Source of the DNA: Gonatopus flavifemur
Taxonomy: Eukaryota; Arthropoda; Insecta; Hymenoptera; Dryinidae
Length of the DNA: 64,000 nucleotides
Assembly: GCA_018340375.1 (NCBI GenBank)
Contig: JAFFJZ010000003.1
Coordinates: forward strand, 22,692,001 to 22,756,000
Reading direction: 5' to 3'
The first letter of the stretch is position 1; every line of letters starts with the position of its first letter. The translations under genes and the position numbers were made by a program. The notes beneath the pieces are model-generated. The model saw only the letters and a program-made list of their open reading frames with translations, was not told the origin of the DNA and searched no databases. Shown here one piece after another: positions 54,846 through 64,000 of this stretch.

Positions 54846-56279
54846 CGGCTAGACTGGATTGTGAGAAAGTTAGGTAAAAAAAAAGAAAAAGTTTATTTAC
54901 TTAAGGGGAAGAGATTTACGGAGATCTAAATCATTTTTTCTCGGATAGAGTTGACACATCCATTAACTTGTTGCCTCCCTTGTTCTTATGATCATCATTA
55001 TTCATTCTATTTTGTTGAAAATAGAATTCTATTCTTCGAAAGTGTAATGAATCAGCACAGCATTACACGTTATCATTTCAAGATACACGAATAAACTAAT
55101 CTATTTGTATACCTTGCGTTCACTTTTCATAAACCGCATCACGCATGACTGTGTTCAATTGTTCAATTGCGTTCAAGTCACAAACAATTGAAATTCGAAG
55201 ATTTTATTTCACGTTCAATGGATGTTATCTACCGTGATAAAGCTACGGGCACAATACAGAAGGTAATAACACGTGTTTTAAAGAAACTGTGAGATTGAGG
55301 TATTTTTTTATCTTTATATGAAATTTGATTCCATGGTCGCACAGTTTTACTTTGAGGGGTACAAGGGAAAAATTTGTTGGAATAAAACTTGTGTCTGGAA
55401 TCCAAAAAGAGACGGTCAAACTCGTAGTAATTTTTCTTTAATATGAGTTAAAATTTTTCGATGAAGCGATTATATAGGAGGTTGAAGATATTATTTCTCG
55501 TTCGAGGATGTATTTTTCAAAACAGTCCTATTGCGAAGTCAAAAGAAGTTTATAATCCATGATTTATATCGGTAAGATTTGCAAATGTGTATGTGTATAA
55601 TCTTCGACATGATTGTTCCGTCACCAAAAAGTATTGCAATAGCAATCATATTCAAAATTTCGCACGTTTCTTGTCTTCATAAAAATCAACATCCCCTATT
55701 CTTCTCACGTTTCTCTTTCGATACTTCTCTTATCATTTTAATGTGGCCTTCATTGGTTTCTGTAATCGAATACCCACATTCCTGTATGTCGTCCACGTAA
55801 CTCAGGGTTCATATTTTCTCCTTCAACTCAGCTAACCTCGACAACATTTGTTTTACACTCTTCTTCTCCTTTGCTCATTTTATTTTCTTTTCCGATTCAT
55901 TCAAATGTATTCAAGAATTTTTCTACGCGATCATTGGATTCTATCGATCAAAAGATTATTCAGAATATTCTTATTCAGCATTAAATAACAAATATATCAG
56001 ATTATATGTCAGATTTGATGAAACACAATCGATATCTGACTCCAATTCATCAAAAGGTCCCCTGTTGAAAATCTTGGGTGTGTGAATCCGTTTGAATCCT
56101 GTTTCTGATCTGTGTTCCTTTAGACATAGAAGTTTCATTCATTCAATAGAATTCAACGAGGCTTCAGCGGATTGGGGAACTCTTTGGGGAAGTAGGATTT
56201 TATCAGGATGATTTTCTATTCTTTGACCAGAGTCAATGCGGGCATGATCGATCGGATTCTATAGTATGGAATAGGTCCC

Positions 56280-56830
56280 ATAACAATTCAGGATCACAAT
56301 CAAGGTGGAAATCCCCAATCTACGCCCAGGGTGGGTGTTCATGCTGCCCAACGTGGTGCCAAGCTGGGTAGATAAATGGGGCCAACCCTGAGATGATAAC
56401 ATCGTTCCCAGCTTGGCTGTATTGCTTTGCCCGAGGATTGGTAACGCCATGGGCCCAGCATGAACCCAGACTAGGCAATCAATACTGTCCCTTCCTTTTT
56501 TTTTGAAATTGGAAACCTGCTATGAATATGGGTCCAAGACTGGATCAAAGTGGGACCAAAATTCATACACGCTGAGGATTGTACGCACATGCTCGGGATA
56601 CAAATTCACCCCAATCTTGGCCTAACGCTGGTCCAAATCGGGGCCAAGTTCGAATGTGCCCGCACTAAAATTCATTATTTCCATTTTCTACCAACCATAA
56701 TTGTATGGGAAAGCACAACAGAGCCAAGATTCAGCCAACATGGGCCCCATCGTAATTCCTCGATACTGGGTTAAAGAGGATGGACCCAGTCTGGGGCCCA
56801 TTGGCATTATAGACAATACACGCTTGGGTT
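56280..56830. repeat. CCAAGCTTGG-word cluster, 3
   Basis: Recurring TGGGCCCA, GTGCCAAGCTGGG, CCAATCTTGGCC and GGGGCCAAG words in both orientations, GC-richer than its surroundings. The open frames across it are an accident of composition. Confidence 0.5.
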
Positions 56831-57584
56831 GTAACTTCATGCTCACAGAAGAACCGGAGAGGGAAAGGAAATATCTAAAGGATATTTTATCGAAAATTGT
56901 GATTTTGTCACCGTTTATATCTATGTTCCTGGTTGTCTGATTGCAACGGAATTTATATCACGTTTAAATTACGATCTCACAGTGGGTCCATACGGATTTC
57001 GTCTCAATTGGTTCAGGGATGTAGAAACAATGTTCTAGCAATATTTGACAATGTTTTCAGAAACGAGGAAGCTTTGTGCCTATAAATTGGTAGAGTTTTT
57101 ATTTTCTTATCTAATAGAACTCGACCTGAGGTCCCCATCCTAATTTCACCCATTTCAACAAAAGAACGCATCGCGAATTCACCTACGGGTTCCATCGACC
57201 ATACAAACACATGACAAATTTTGAATTTGGAAAATCTGTATTCAAATACAATATGTTATTTTTATAACTCAAAATTTGCTTCATTTCAAAATTCTATTGA
57301 ATAGTGTTGTGAAATTATGATTCCGAAACGAAACCCAATAAACATGAACATCTTCAAGATATCTTGAAGATATCTTTTGAAAGACATCTACAAGAAATAT
57401 CGAAAAGACATCTTTTCGATATGTCTTGAAGATGTCTTCCAAAAGATATGTTTAAGATGTTTTACCAAATGTATCTCTAAGATCAGCAGTTTTGAGGTTA
57501 TGAGTGCATATGGATAACACTTCAAATGTCTTTGTTCACAATCAAATTGCGAAGAAGGTGAATTCGTTCATAAATTAAAAGCTT

Positions 57585-57721
57585 CCCACACAGCACATCC
57601 ACCGATATCCACGTCGCATCTCCGTGGAGGCGAGGTGGAAGAAAGGGAGACGTAGATACAAGGTGGAAAGAACGGAGAAGCGACGTGGAGGCGACGGAGA
57701 AATGTCCGCGTGCTGTACGGG
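57585..57721. mobile_element. CCCACACAGCACA element with CGACGTGGAG core (intact copy)
   Basis: A 137-bp element, GC-richer than its surroundings. Left CCCACACAGCACATCCACCG, right (minus strand) CCCGTACAGCACGCGGACAT. The core repeats CGACGTGGAGGCGACGGAGA-like words. A relative at 63466-63710 is interrupted by another element. Confidence 0.75.
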
Positions 57722-58187
57722 TTGAATAATCCATGTAAATACTAACAAATTCTGTGAAAAGTACAAATTTGTGACCTTGCAGTGCTAGCACTAAAAGTAA
57801 CGAATCTCCAAGTCACAATATTTTGCGACTTATCGAACTTCTTACGCTGAATTTTATGTACGGCCTTCGTGTACGGTGATTTTATCAAATTCTCATTCAC
57901 ATTTACTAATAAGTTGTTTTTCAATAACAGTGAGAAAGAAATAATTGAAAGGTATCTATGATATTCATCAGACACTAACGATCACTGGATCACGTACTTC
58001 AATATATTTCACCAAATTCATTAAACTGTTCAAATTTTAAGCACAATCAACTTATCTTATATTTGTATATGTAATAAACACCTTGTTCAAAAGATCACTT
58101 TTACTCTGAAAATATACACCGCTGACATTATATCTTACTATGTCATATTGACGATTATAAGGACGGTCATCAAATTGTCTCTATGGC

Positions 58188-58245
58188 TCAGGTCATTGAA
58201 GCGTAGGTACGTCGTGAAATCTCCGGGTTCGAATCTCGCAACTCC
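58188..58245 (+). repeat. tRNA-like patch (possible SINE head)
   Basis: TGGCTCAGGTC and, about 35 bp later, GGGTTCGAATCTC resemble polymerase III A and B boxes. The flanks do not pair as a tRNA acceptor stem, so this is at best a degenerate tRNA-derived SINE or pseudo-tRNA. Confidence 0.28.
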
Positions 58246-61200
58246 AAGAATCCAAAATGAGGCGAAATTGGTAGGACTGAGAGGGGGATTAAAAGAAAAG
58301 AAAGGAAGAAGAAGAAGAAAAAGAGGAAAGAATTTTTTTTATGCACGATTCGAGATTTCCCTAAGATATTTTTATGAATTCTTCAAGACATTTTTAAGAC
58401 TTGATCGAATACGTCTAAAACATATCTTCCGCAAGACCTTTTTGAGATATCTTAAACTTGTCGAAATCAATCGCGTAAGACATCTTTTAGATTTCTAAAA
58501 GACATCTTCAAGACCTTCTTGCAAGACATCTTCCAAAATTGCGAGATATCTTTTAGATATCTAAAAGATGTCTTTTTGTTTGATTGGGAATGGTGTTTAT
58601 GAGAAACTATTGATTACCGTTAATAATCATTTTGTACGCGTGTGTTTTTCACAAATAATTTCTTTGCATTTTTTATTTGGCATTTTCATGCAGCTGTGTA
58701 ATTCATTCGATGCTTGAATGGATTAAAGAAACTCATACCTACACTTTTTTGAACTATCTTTCTCATCTTCCTTACACCTCCAGTTGTCCCATTGGTACTT
58801 TTACTTTCCTCTTCACTCGGTTCCATTCTGCCATCTATCTTTTATCTCCTGCATACTTTTTCACTCCGCTCATCTCCGTAGATAACCTGCTTTTTCCTTA
58901 CTTCAAACTTTGAAAAATCATCTGAAGCAAAAACATATATTTCACAAAGATTCGATGAAAACGTCCAAAATTTACATTATGATTGAAATTACACAAACAA
59001 ATACCGTCCACTTCGAACTCATTTGATGTCGAAAACTGAATTGAAAGCACAGAACTTGAGAATATTCCGCACACACTCGGGTGGAAAAATTTTCAGAATT
59101 ATGTATAATTTACGTATATCATTCGATATAAATTCGAAAAATTCTTTCGCGAGAGTATTAAACGGAAACCACAAATTTGAAAATATTTTATCTCGTGGTG
59201 AAAAAATTTGTGTACGTTTATGGACCATGAAAAGTCCAGCCTTGACTCAATCTTCATTCGATGTTGATGAACTTCTTCAAAATTTACTCAGCAAGAGTGA
59301 CCGTTACTTTATAAAATTCTACAAGAACTCGATACATTTTTAATAAAAAAACATCGATACTGTCCAACATTGTATGTTACTGTTATAATGAAGATTTTCG
59401 ACTTTTTATTATTCCCGTCAAAAAGTTTCCCCTCTCCATTCCCAAAAGCTTGCAAAATTTCCATATCATTTTCCATGTTTTGAGGAGAAAAAGTGGGAGA
59501 AGGAATAAGGAAATTTTGCATAGACATGGAAAATTTTCCTAAAGGTTGGCTAAACGAGGTCTCGACAGTGTTCTTAAGGCTTTTCTGTTAAGAATAATTA
59601 ATTTTGTGTGCAAATCCATTCATTTCATTTATATTTTGAAACAGCAAAATCTATACACGAAAATTGCTGATCTTTGAATGGATTGGAAATCTTCAGTAGA
59701 GTCTTCATAGTATTTCTACGCTTTCCCATTACAATTTTACTACTATTACGTGAAGGAATATGTTTCGTAATGTAACACAGATAGAAAAAAGCCTTTTCTA
59801 TCTGATTTATCAAGTCCTATTTTTCAACTGTGAATAAAATTCTTGTCAGGATAAGTCGAGTAATCCAAAAATGCCACAATGATACGCCACAGTATTCTAA
59901 CCTAGTAGTAACCTAGTAGTATCTAAGTATTTGAGAGAAGAAACAACAAAACTCATCAACCTCAAATGAGAATTGAGTTGGGGATGGATTTGGTGCATGT
60001 AAGTGCACCAAAATTTTCCACTATGCATTCTCTTGAATAAGCCATATCGTTGCAGCGACATTGCGACAGTATAGCTTATTCTAACTTTGATTTTGATGAA
60101 TCAACTCAACAACAAGTTCGATAAAAGCGTAATCCTCCTAATTATGTATCAAGGTTTGTATCGAAAAACTGGATGAAATTACAAATTTGATGATTACAGG
60201 CGTTTTTGTTTGAATTTTTCTTTTGAACGGGGACACGCATTCTTCCATGAATAATGAATGACGTTCATGAAACGCATTTAACAACAACAATGCTTGAAAG
60301 AATTCCAGTGTCCAATCGGCACCGAACGCTGGTTCTATCGAACGTTTTTTCCACGTTTTTGTCTGCCATTCCCTTCTCGTTATATGTCTTCCTCCGATGC
60401 GTAACGCACGTATCCGCGCTTATTTACGAAAAGTATGTTGTCGCTTATTCGGTCCAAGACGCACATCCTAATTACTAATTCACCAAGCGACGTACCACTT
60501 CCTTAACGCCTTGTGACACCAAATCCTATATTTCGATTCATTTGTGTTGGAGAAATCTTGGAATTTATACTTAGATTCTAAGAGATCGGGAATTCTTCGA
60601 TTTTTCTATCCATCCTTATCTCTTTTTTTTCATAGATCCTTCAAATCAGAGTGGATGCTGGATTTTCTTCAGAATTTCATAGATTTCAGGTTCAGTTGTA
60701 ATTAATGCATCTATTTACATTTCCATACTCATTTCAATTTCAAGAAGATTACGAGTCGATTTTATTCTTTCTGTCGAATCATTTGACAACGGTGAAATGA
60801 AATCAAAGTACTTCAATAGACTTTGCATTTTTTACCAATCAAAGATTGGAGCTACGTACACTGTTGAAAGTATATGAAAAGATTAGGTCATCAAAATTGT
60901 CATTGACCAGTATGTTACCTTTGGACGAAGCACGAATTTAGAAATTCGTTGACTTGAAAATGAAAAGTAACTTTCAGTCTTGAAATGATGGAAAGAGTCA
61001 ACGAATTCTTCAAGTCCAATGTACGGATCTTTCTTGAATTTGTGCTCCGCTCGGAAGTGATACATTGTTCAACGCAAAATTTGGACCACTTATTTGTTCT
61101 GTGTATCTGTTCTGGAATTTATGAGGAATATAAGGGCCCATCATATCCACCAGAAACTTTGAACGCAGAGTCGCATATAACCCTGGTCAAACGGAAGCGT

Positions 61201-61499
61201 GTATTAGAAAGTGAAAGTATTTGGAAGGTGAATTTGAGCGTCTAGTGGAACATCAAGAGTAGTTTGAACTTATATTTGAAGTGTGTGGAGCGTATCCGAA
61301 GGAACACTAATTTCATCGAAACGAGGCTTCACGCACTAGAAGTATTAGAAAAGTACTCTGAAACATTCTTACGCTCCTTTACGCAAAAGGGGACGCTGTC
61401 GCTACAGTTTGCAAACGAAGAGATCCACATTCTGATGACCCAGCCAGCACAAATGATCAATTTGAATTTATAAAGACTCCCCAAAGACCTCTTGAACAG

Positions 61500-61720
61500 T
61501 CCCCGTTATGCGACTTACAATGAATTCCTTATGAATTTAATGGATTCCAAATGAAAACATATTGAATGCCTAAAGAATTCATCATGGAGTTCCGATATGA
61601 GTTCTCTCTGAACATTGAGTTGTTCATTGAGAATTCATTTTGAATCCAAAATAGTCATAATGAATGCATATTGATTAGCATGACGGGAGCTCTTTGTTGG
61701 AACTCTTGTGCTGTATGGGG
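61500..61720. repeat. GAATTC-word cluster ending in CCCCATACAGCACAA
   Basis: Repeated TGAATTC / GAATTCA and ATGAGTTC-like words. The right boundary TTGTGCTGTATGGGG is a typical end of the CCC-n-ARCACA group; the left end is not clear. Confidence 0.45.
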
Positions 61721-61914
61721 AATTAAAACCTTATTTATTACACAAATGTTTAGTTGGATATTTGATTACAAGATATGGTTGCATTTTGTTTTCAATTATA
61801 TTGACCAACAAATCATTCAGCGAGGTTTCCTGCACGTTATCTTGACAATTGATTAGTCGACCCGAGTGGGAAAATTCTTAGAATTGTTTAAAAATTATAT
61901 ATCATTTTGTACAT

Positions 61915-62425
61915 TTTTCCACTCTACATAGTGAAAAATTTTGTGTGTTTTTAATACACGTTCATGTCCTAGCAGGTCCACTCGCAATTTATGTTGAATA
62001 TTAACACAAAAAATGTATCAAATCACCCAGATAACACACGGAGAATTCTTTTTCAAGAGCAAGAATAGAACTCTTCAAGAATCCTTTTCGAACTAATGAA
62101 TTCATATAGAGCTCTGGAGGAGTTCAATCTGTCGGACATTAACAAGCTCTTTGAGAATATCAGAAGTATTGTTTGAGTACTCTCAAAGAACTTGTTAATG
62201 TCCGACAGATTGAACTCCTCCAGAGCTCTATATGAATTCATTAGTTCGAAAAGAGTTCTTGAAGAATTCTATTCTTGCTCTTGAAAAAGAATTCTTTGTG
62301 TGTTATCTGGGCAATACAAAAATGTTAAATTTACACTGAAAATCTGTGAATTTCAGAATTCGATATGTTGTTTTCAACACAAACTCTGAGTGGACCTCCT
62401 GTGACACAAAATTTTTCGCTGTATG
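61915..62425. repeat. Older inverted repeat hosting the 62026 palindrome
   Basis: The left arm has AGTGAAAAATTTTGTGTG and AGGTCCACTC; the right arm (minus strand) has AGCGAAAAATTTTGTGTC and AGGTCCACTC. They were separated by the insertion at 62026-62311. Confidence 0.6.
62026..62311. mobile_element. Near-perfect palindromic element with GAATTC-rich arms
   Basis: A 286-bp element. Both ends read CCCAGATAACACAC, with arms of about 125 bp differing at only a handful of positions and sharing AGCTCTGGAGGAGTTCAATC and TGTCGGACATTAACAAG. The high arm identity implies recent insertion. It sits inside an older inverted repeat (61915-62425). Confidence 0.88.
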
Positions 62426-62599
62426 GATAGGGGCGCCGTGATCGAGTTGCGCCACGGTTAACAAATTTCCCAGACCCGCTTCTGTTTGAACGTGTTAGCG
62501 CGATAACTTGGTCAGTTTTACATATTTCTGAATTTTTTTCGAATCTTGATAATTATTATATCGGAAAATATTATTTGCCGTAGTTACACGCACAGCGAA

Positions 62600-62970
62600 A
62601 ATAGTTCAGAAAGAACCTCTTAAGAATTCATGTTAATTCGCAAAGAATTCTTCAAAAACATCACAACTCCTCACGAAGAATTCTCCAACTAATCCCGAAA
62701 TGTCAGTTCGAAATGCGTCTCAGGAGGAAGTCATTTTTTCATCAGAAAGACTCTTGAAGAATCCCAAAACACTTCGCAAAAGGATCTGAAACAGTTTTTA
62801 AAAAATCCTATAAGAAGTCGTAAAGAATTCTATAAGAGATCTGAAAGAATTCTATAAGAGTTTCCAAGTAACTGATTAAAAAACGGGAGAAACTCCTCAG
62901 AGAATCCACCAAAAACTCCCAAAAAATATTCCAAAAAAGCTAAAAGACTTCGTGACGAATTCATTATGAA
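62600..62970. repeat. AAGAATTC-word cluster
   Basis: About 370 bp dominated by AAGAATTCTT, AAGAATCC and related words in both orientations. No coding frame and no clean terminal repeats. Confidence 0.5.
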
Positions 62971-63465
62971 AATCCAAAGTTAGTGATTGCAATCAAATTG
63001 AATAAGGAATACCAATGTCGTGAGAATAGCCATTTTTCTCTGTAAGATTAGAAGAAAGCGGAAAATACCATTGAAATATCTTGATAGAACTCTGTTTTTC
63101 GATTGTAAAGAATAAATTCGGTTAACGGCAAACATACAACTTCTGAATCCACAAATAATTCCTTGAAAAATTTTTTTCAGCTCTGAAGGGATTATTAGGC
63201 TATCCTTGAGGGTACTCAACTATCAGAAGAAAAACATCCACTCATTCGTGAATTACGTAATCGACATAAATTTGACATCCCTGCTGAAAATGCCAGTCAG
63301 ATCCGGACAAAAAATAGCTTTCAGGCTTTGAGCGGTTTTTGTCCGGATCTGTCTGGCATTTTCAGCATGGATAAATACGTTGTTGGAAACTCGCGGGTGA
63401 GACCCAAGTTAGATCATGTGAAGCCTGCATTGATCCCACCAGGGTAATGAATGAATGAGTGCTCA

Positions 63466-63710
63466 CCCTAACAGCACATCCACCGATTTCTACGTCGCAT
63501 CTCTGTGGAGTTCACGTGGATAAATGGTGGACGTGGATAGAACGTGGATAAACGAAGATTCCTCGTGGAGGCAACGTAGAAATGTCCGGTTCCAAGTAAC
63601 ACAAGAAGTTCTAAGAATGTGCTCGAACAGTCTAAGAAGGTGCTGGGCCATTCTTAGAATATTTGAGCACATTCTCAGAACTTCTTGTGTTACTTGGGGT
63701 GTTACACGGG
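63466..63710. mobile_element. CGACGTGGAG-core element interrupted by a nested element
   Basis: Starts CCCTAACAGCACATCCACCG and matches the 57585 copy as far as AATGTCCGG at 63590. It is then broken by the 63592-63697 element and resumes GTGTTACACGGG, the counterpart of GTGCTGTACGGG at the end of the intact copy. Confidence 0.7.
63592..63697. mobile_element. CCAAGTAACACAAGAAGTTCT nested element
   Basis: A 106-bp element with matching ends, CCAAGTAACACAAGAAGTTC on each strand, and GAATGTGCTC / GAGCACATTC in the core. It interrupts the CGACGTGGAG-type element. Confidence 0.8.
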
Positions 63711-64000
63711 TCCATACCGGACTATCCAGGTCCTATGCTGGATCAACAACGAACGTATCTGGGTCTTGAACCGCCTCTACCCAGGTTTCACACACCACCC
63801 ACAGGAGACATGGGAAATGTTGGTATATCCTGCATAGGTTTATCCGGGTCTTATACTGAACCTACCTCCCCAATGAACATCATGAGGACGAGGACTTGGA
63901 GACAACTGGAGGAGCTTTTAAAGAGGTCTCAATGTCATCCAATGCGTCGATTTAGGAGATCTTACAGAGCTCTTGTTTAAGACCACTTTATGTTATATTT

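Larger units (their letters stand above)
57333..58586. repeat. AAGACATCTT-word element, split
   Basis: Left end CCCAATAAACATGAACATCT, right end (minus strand) CCCAATCAAACAAAAAGACA. The outer parts (57333-57480 and about 58340-58586) consist almost wholly of AAGATATCTT / AAGACATCTT words in both orientations. The middle is foreign and contains the 57585-57721 element and a SINE-like patch. Confidence 0.6.
46900..64000. other. Upstream intergenic region of nested repeats
   Basis: No protein gene is supported. Dominated by nested MITEs (47203-47565, 48902-49012, 49318-49401, 50431-51575, 57333-58586, 57585-57721, 61915-62425, 63466-63710) and clusters of degenerate short words (49041-49822, 52770-53030, 53990-54330, 56280-56830, 61500-61720, 62600-62970). 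48430-48540 has TATA-like words on the plus strand but no identifiable exon. 60254-60520 is GC-richer without a recognisable product. Confidence 0.55.

Noticed and set aside
58188..58245. True tRNA gene
   Set aside because: A- and B-box-like words are present, but the acceptor arms do not pair and no cloverleaf forms. Listed only as a SINE-like patch.
59023..59343. 106-codon plus-strand open frame with some protein-like composition
   Set aside because: No domain, promoter or splice context. It overlaps a CGGGTGGAAAAATTTTCAGAATT-type repeat fragment.
60985..61473. Two neighbouring plus-strand open frames (86 and 69 codons)
   Set aside because: I considered a degraded gene, but found no recognisable motif, no shared frame across 61245-61264 and no intron signals.

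Overview
This is eukaryotic, clearly AT-rich DNA, most likely from an insect. Three things point that way: one multi-exon gene with canonical GT-AG introns and a secreted product carrying a mite-group-7-allergen-like (BPI/takeout-like) domain, which is characteristic of arthropods; a very dense load of small inverted-repeat transposons; and remnants of a hAT transposon and an RTE-like LINE. I cannot fix the species or order from sequence alone.

The window holds one gene I can reconstruct with confidence, on the minus strand. Six coding exons (36275-36587, 31936-32517, 13679-13977, 12282-12539, 10071-10370, 7873-8019) have matching splice phases and sum to 1899 nt, an intact frame of 632 residues plus stop. 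The predicted protein has a signal peptide, long aspartate runs in the first two coding exons, a helix that fits the start of a group-7 allergen domain, about 150 residues of Lys/Ser/Asn/Thr-rich low complexity, and then the beta-rich remainder of that domain. A TATA box at 46298-46305 and an ATG-free 5' exon ending in a splice donor at 46126 are a plausible promoter and leader exon. That would make the gene about 38 kb long, with an 18-kb third coding intron. A possible poly(A) signal lies at 7203-7208.

The rest is intron and intergenic sequence packed with mobile elements. (a) Hairpin MITEs with ends like CACTGAGAAAAA or CACGGAGAAAAA have many unrelated interiors. (b) A second group shares the ends CCCAGATARCACA and has cores built from one short self-complementary word, different in each copy. 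(c) A 665-bp palindrome with a TTAA duplication has an element of the same family at 33766-33996 serving as its empty site. (d) A 752-bp hAT element has an 8-bp duplication and keeps the C-terminal dimerisation segment of a transposase. (e) A degraded LINE reverse transcriptase is split by a MITE. Several elements are nested two or three deep.

Layout: 1-7200, intergenic 3' flank with MITEs, a degenerate SINE-like patch and the LINE remnant; 7203-36591, the coding part of the gene with its repeat-rich introns; 36592-46125, the proposed first intron; 46126-46900, candidate leader exon and promoter in a GC-richer patch with triplet repeats; 46900-64000, upstream DNA of nested MITEs and degenerate-word repeat clusters, in which I could not support any further protein gene.
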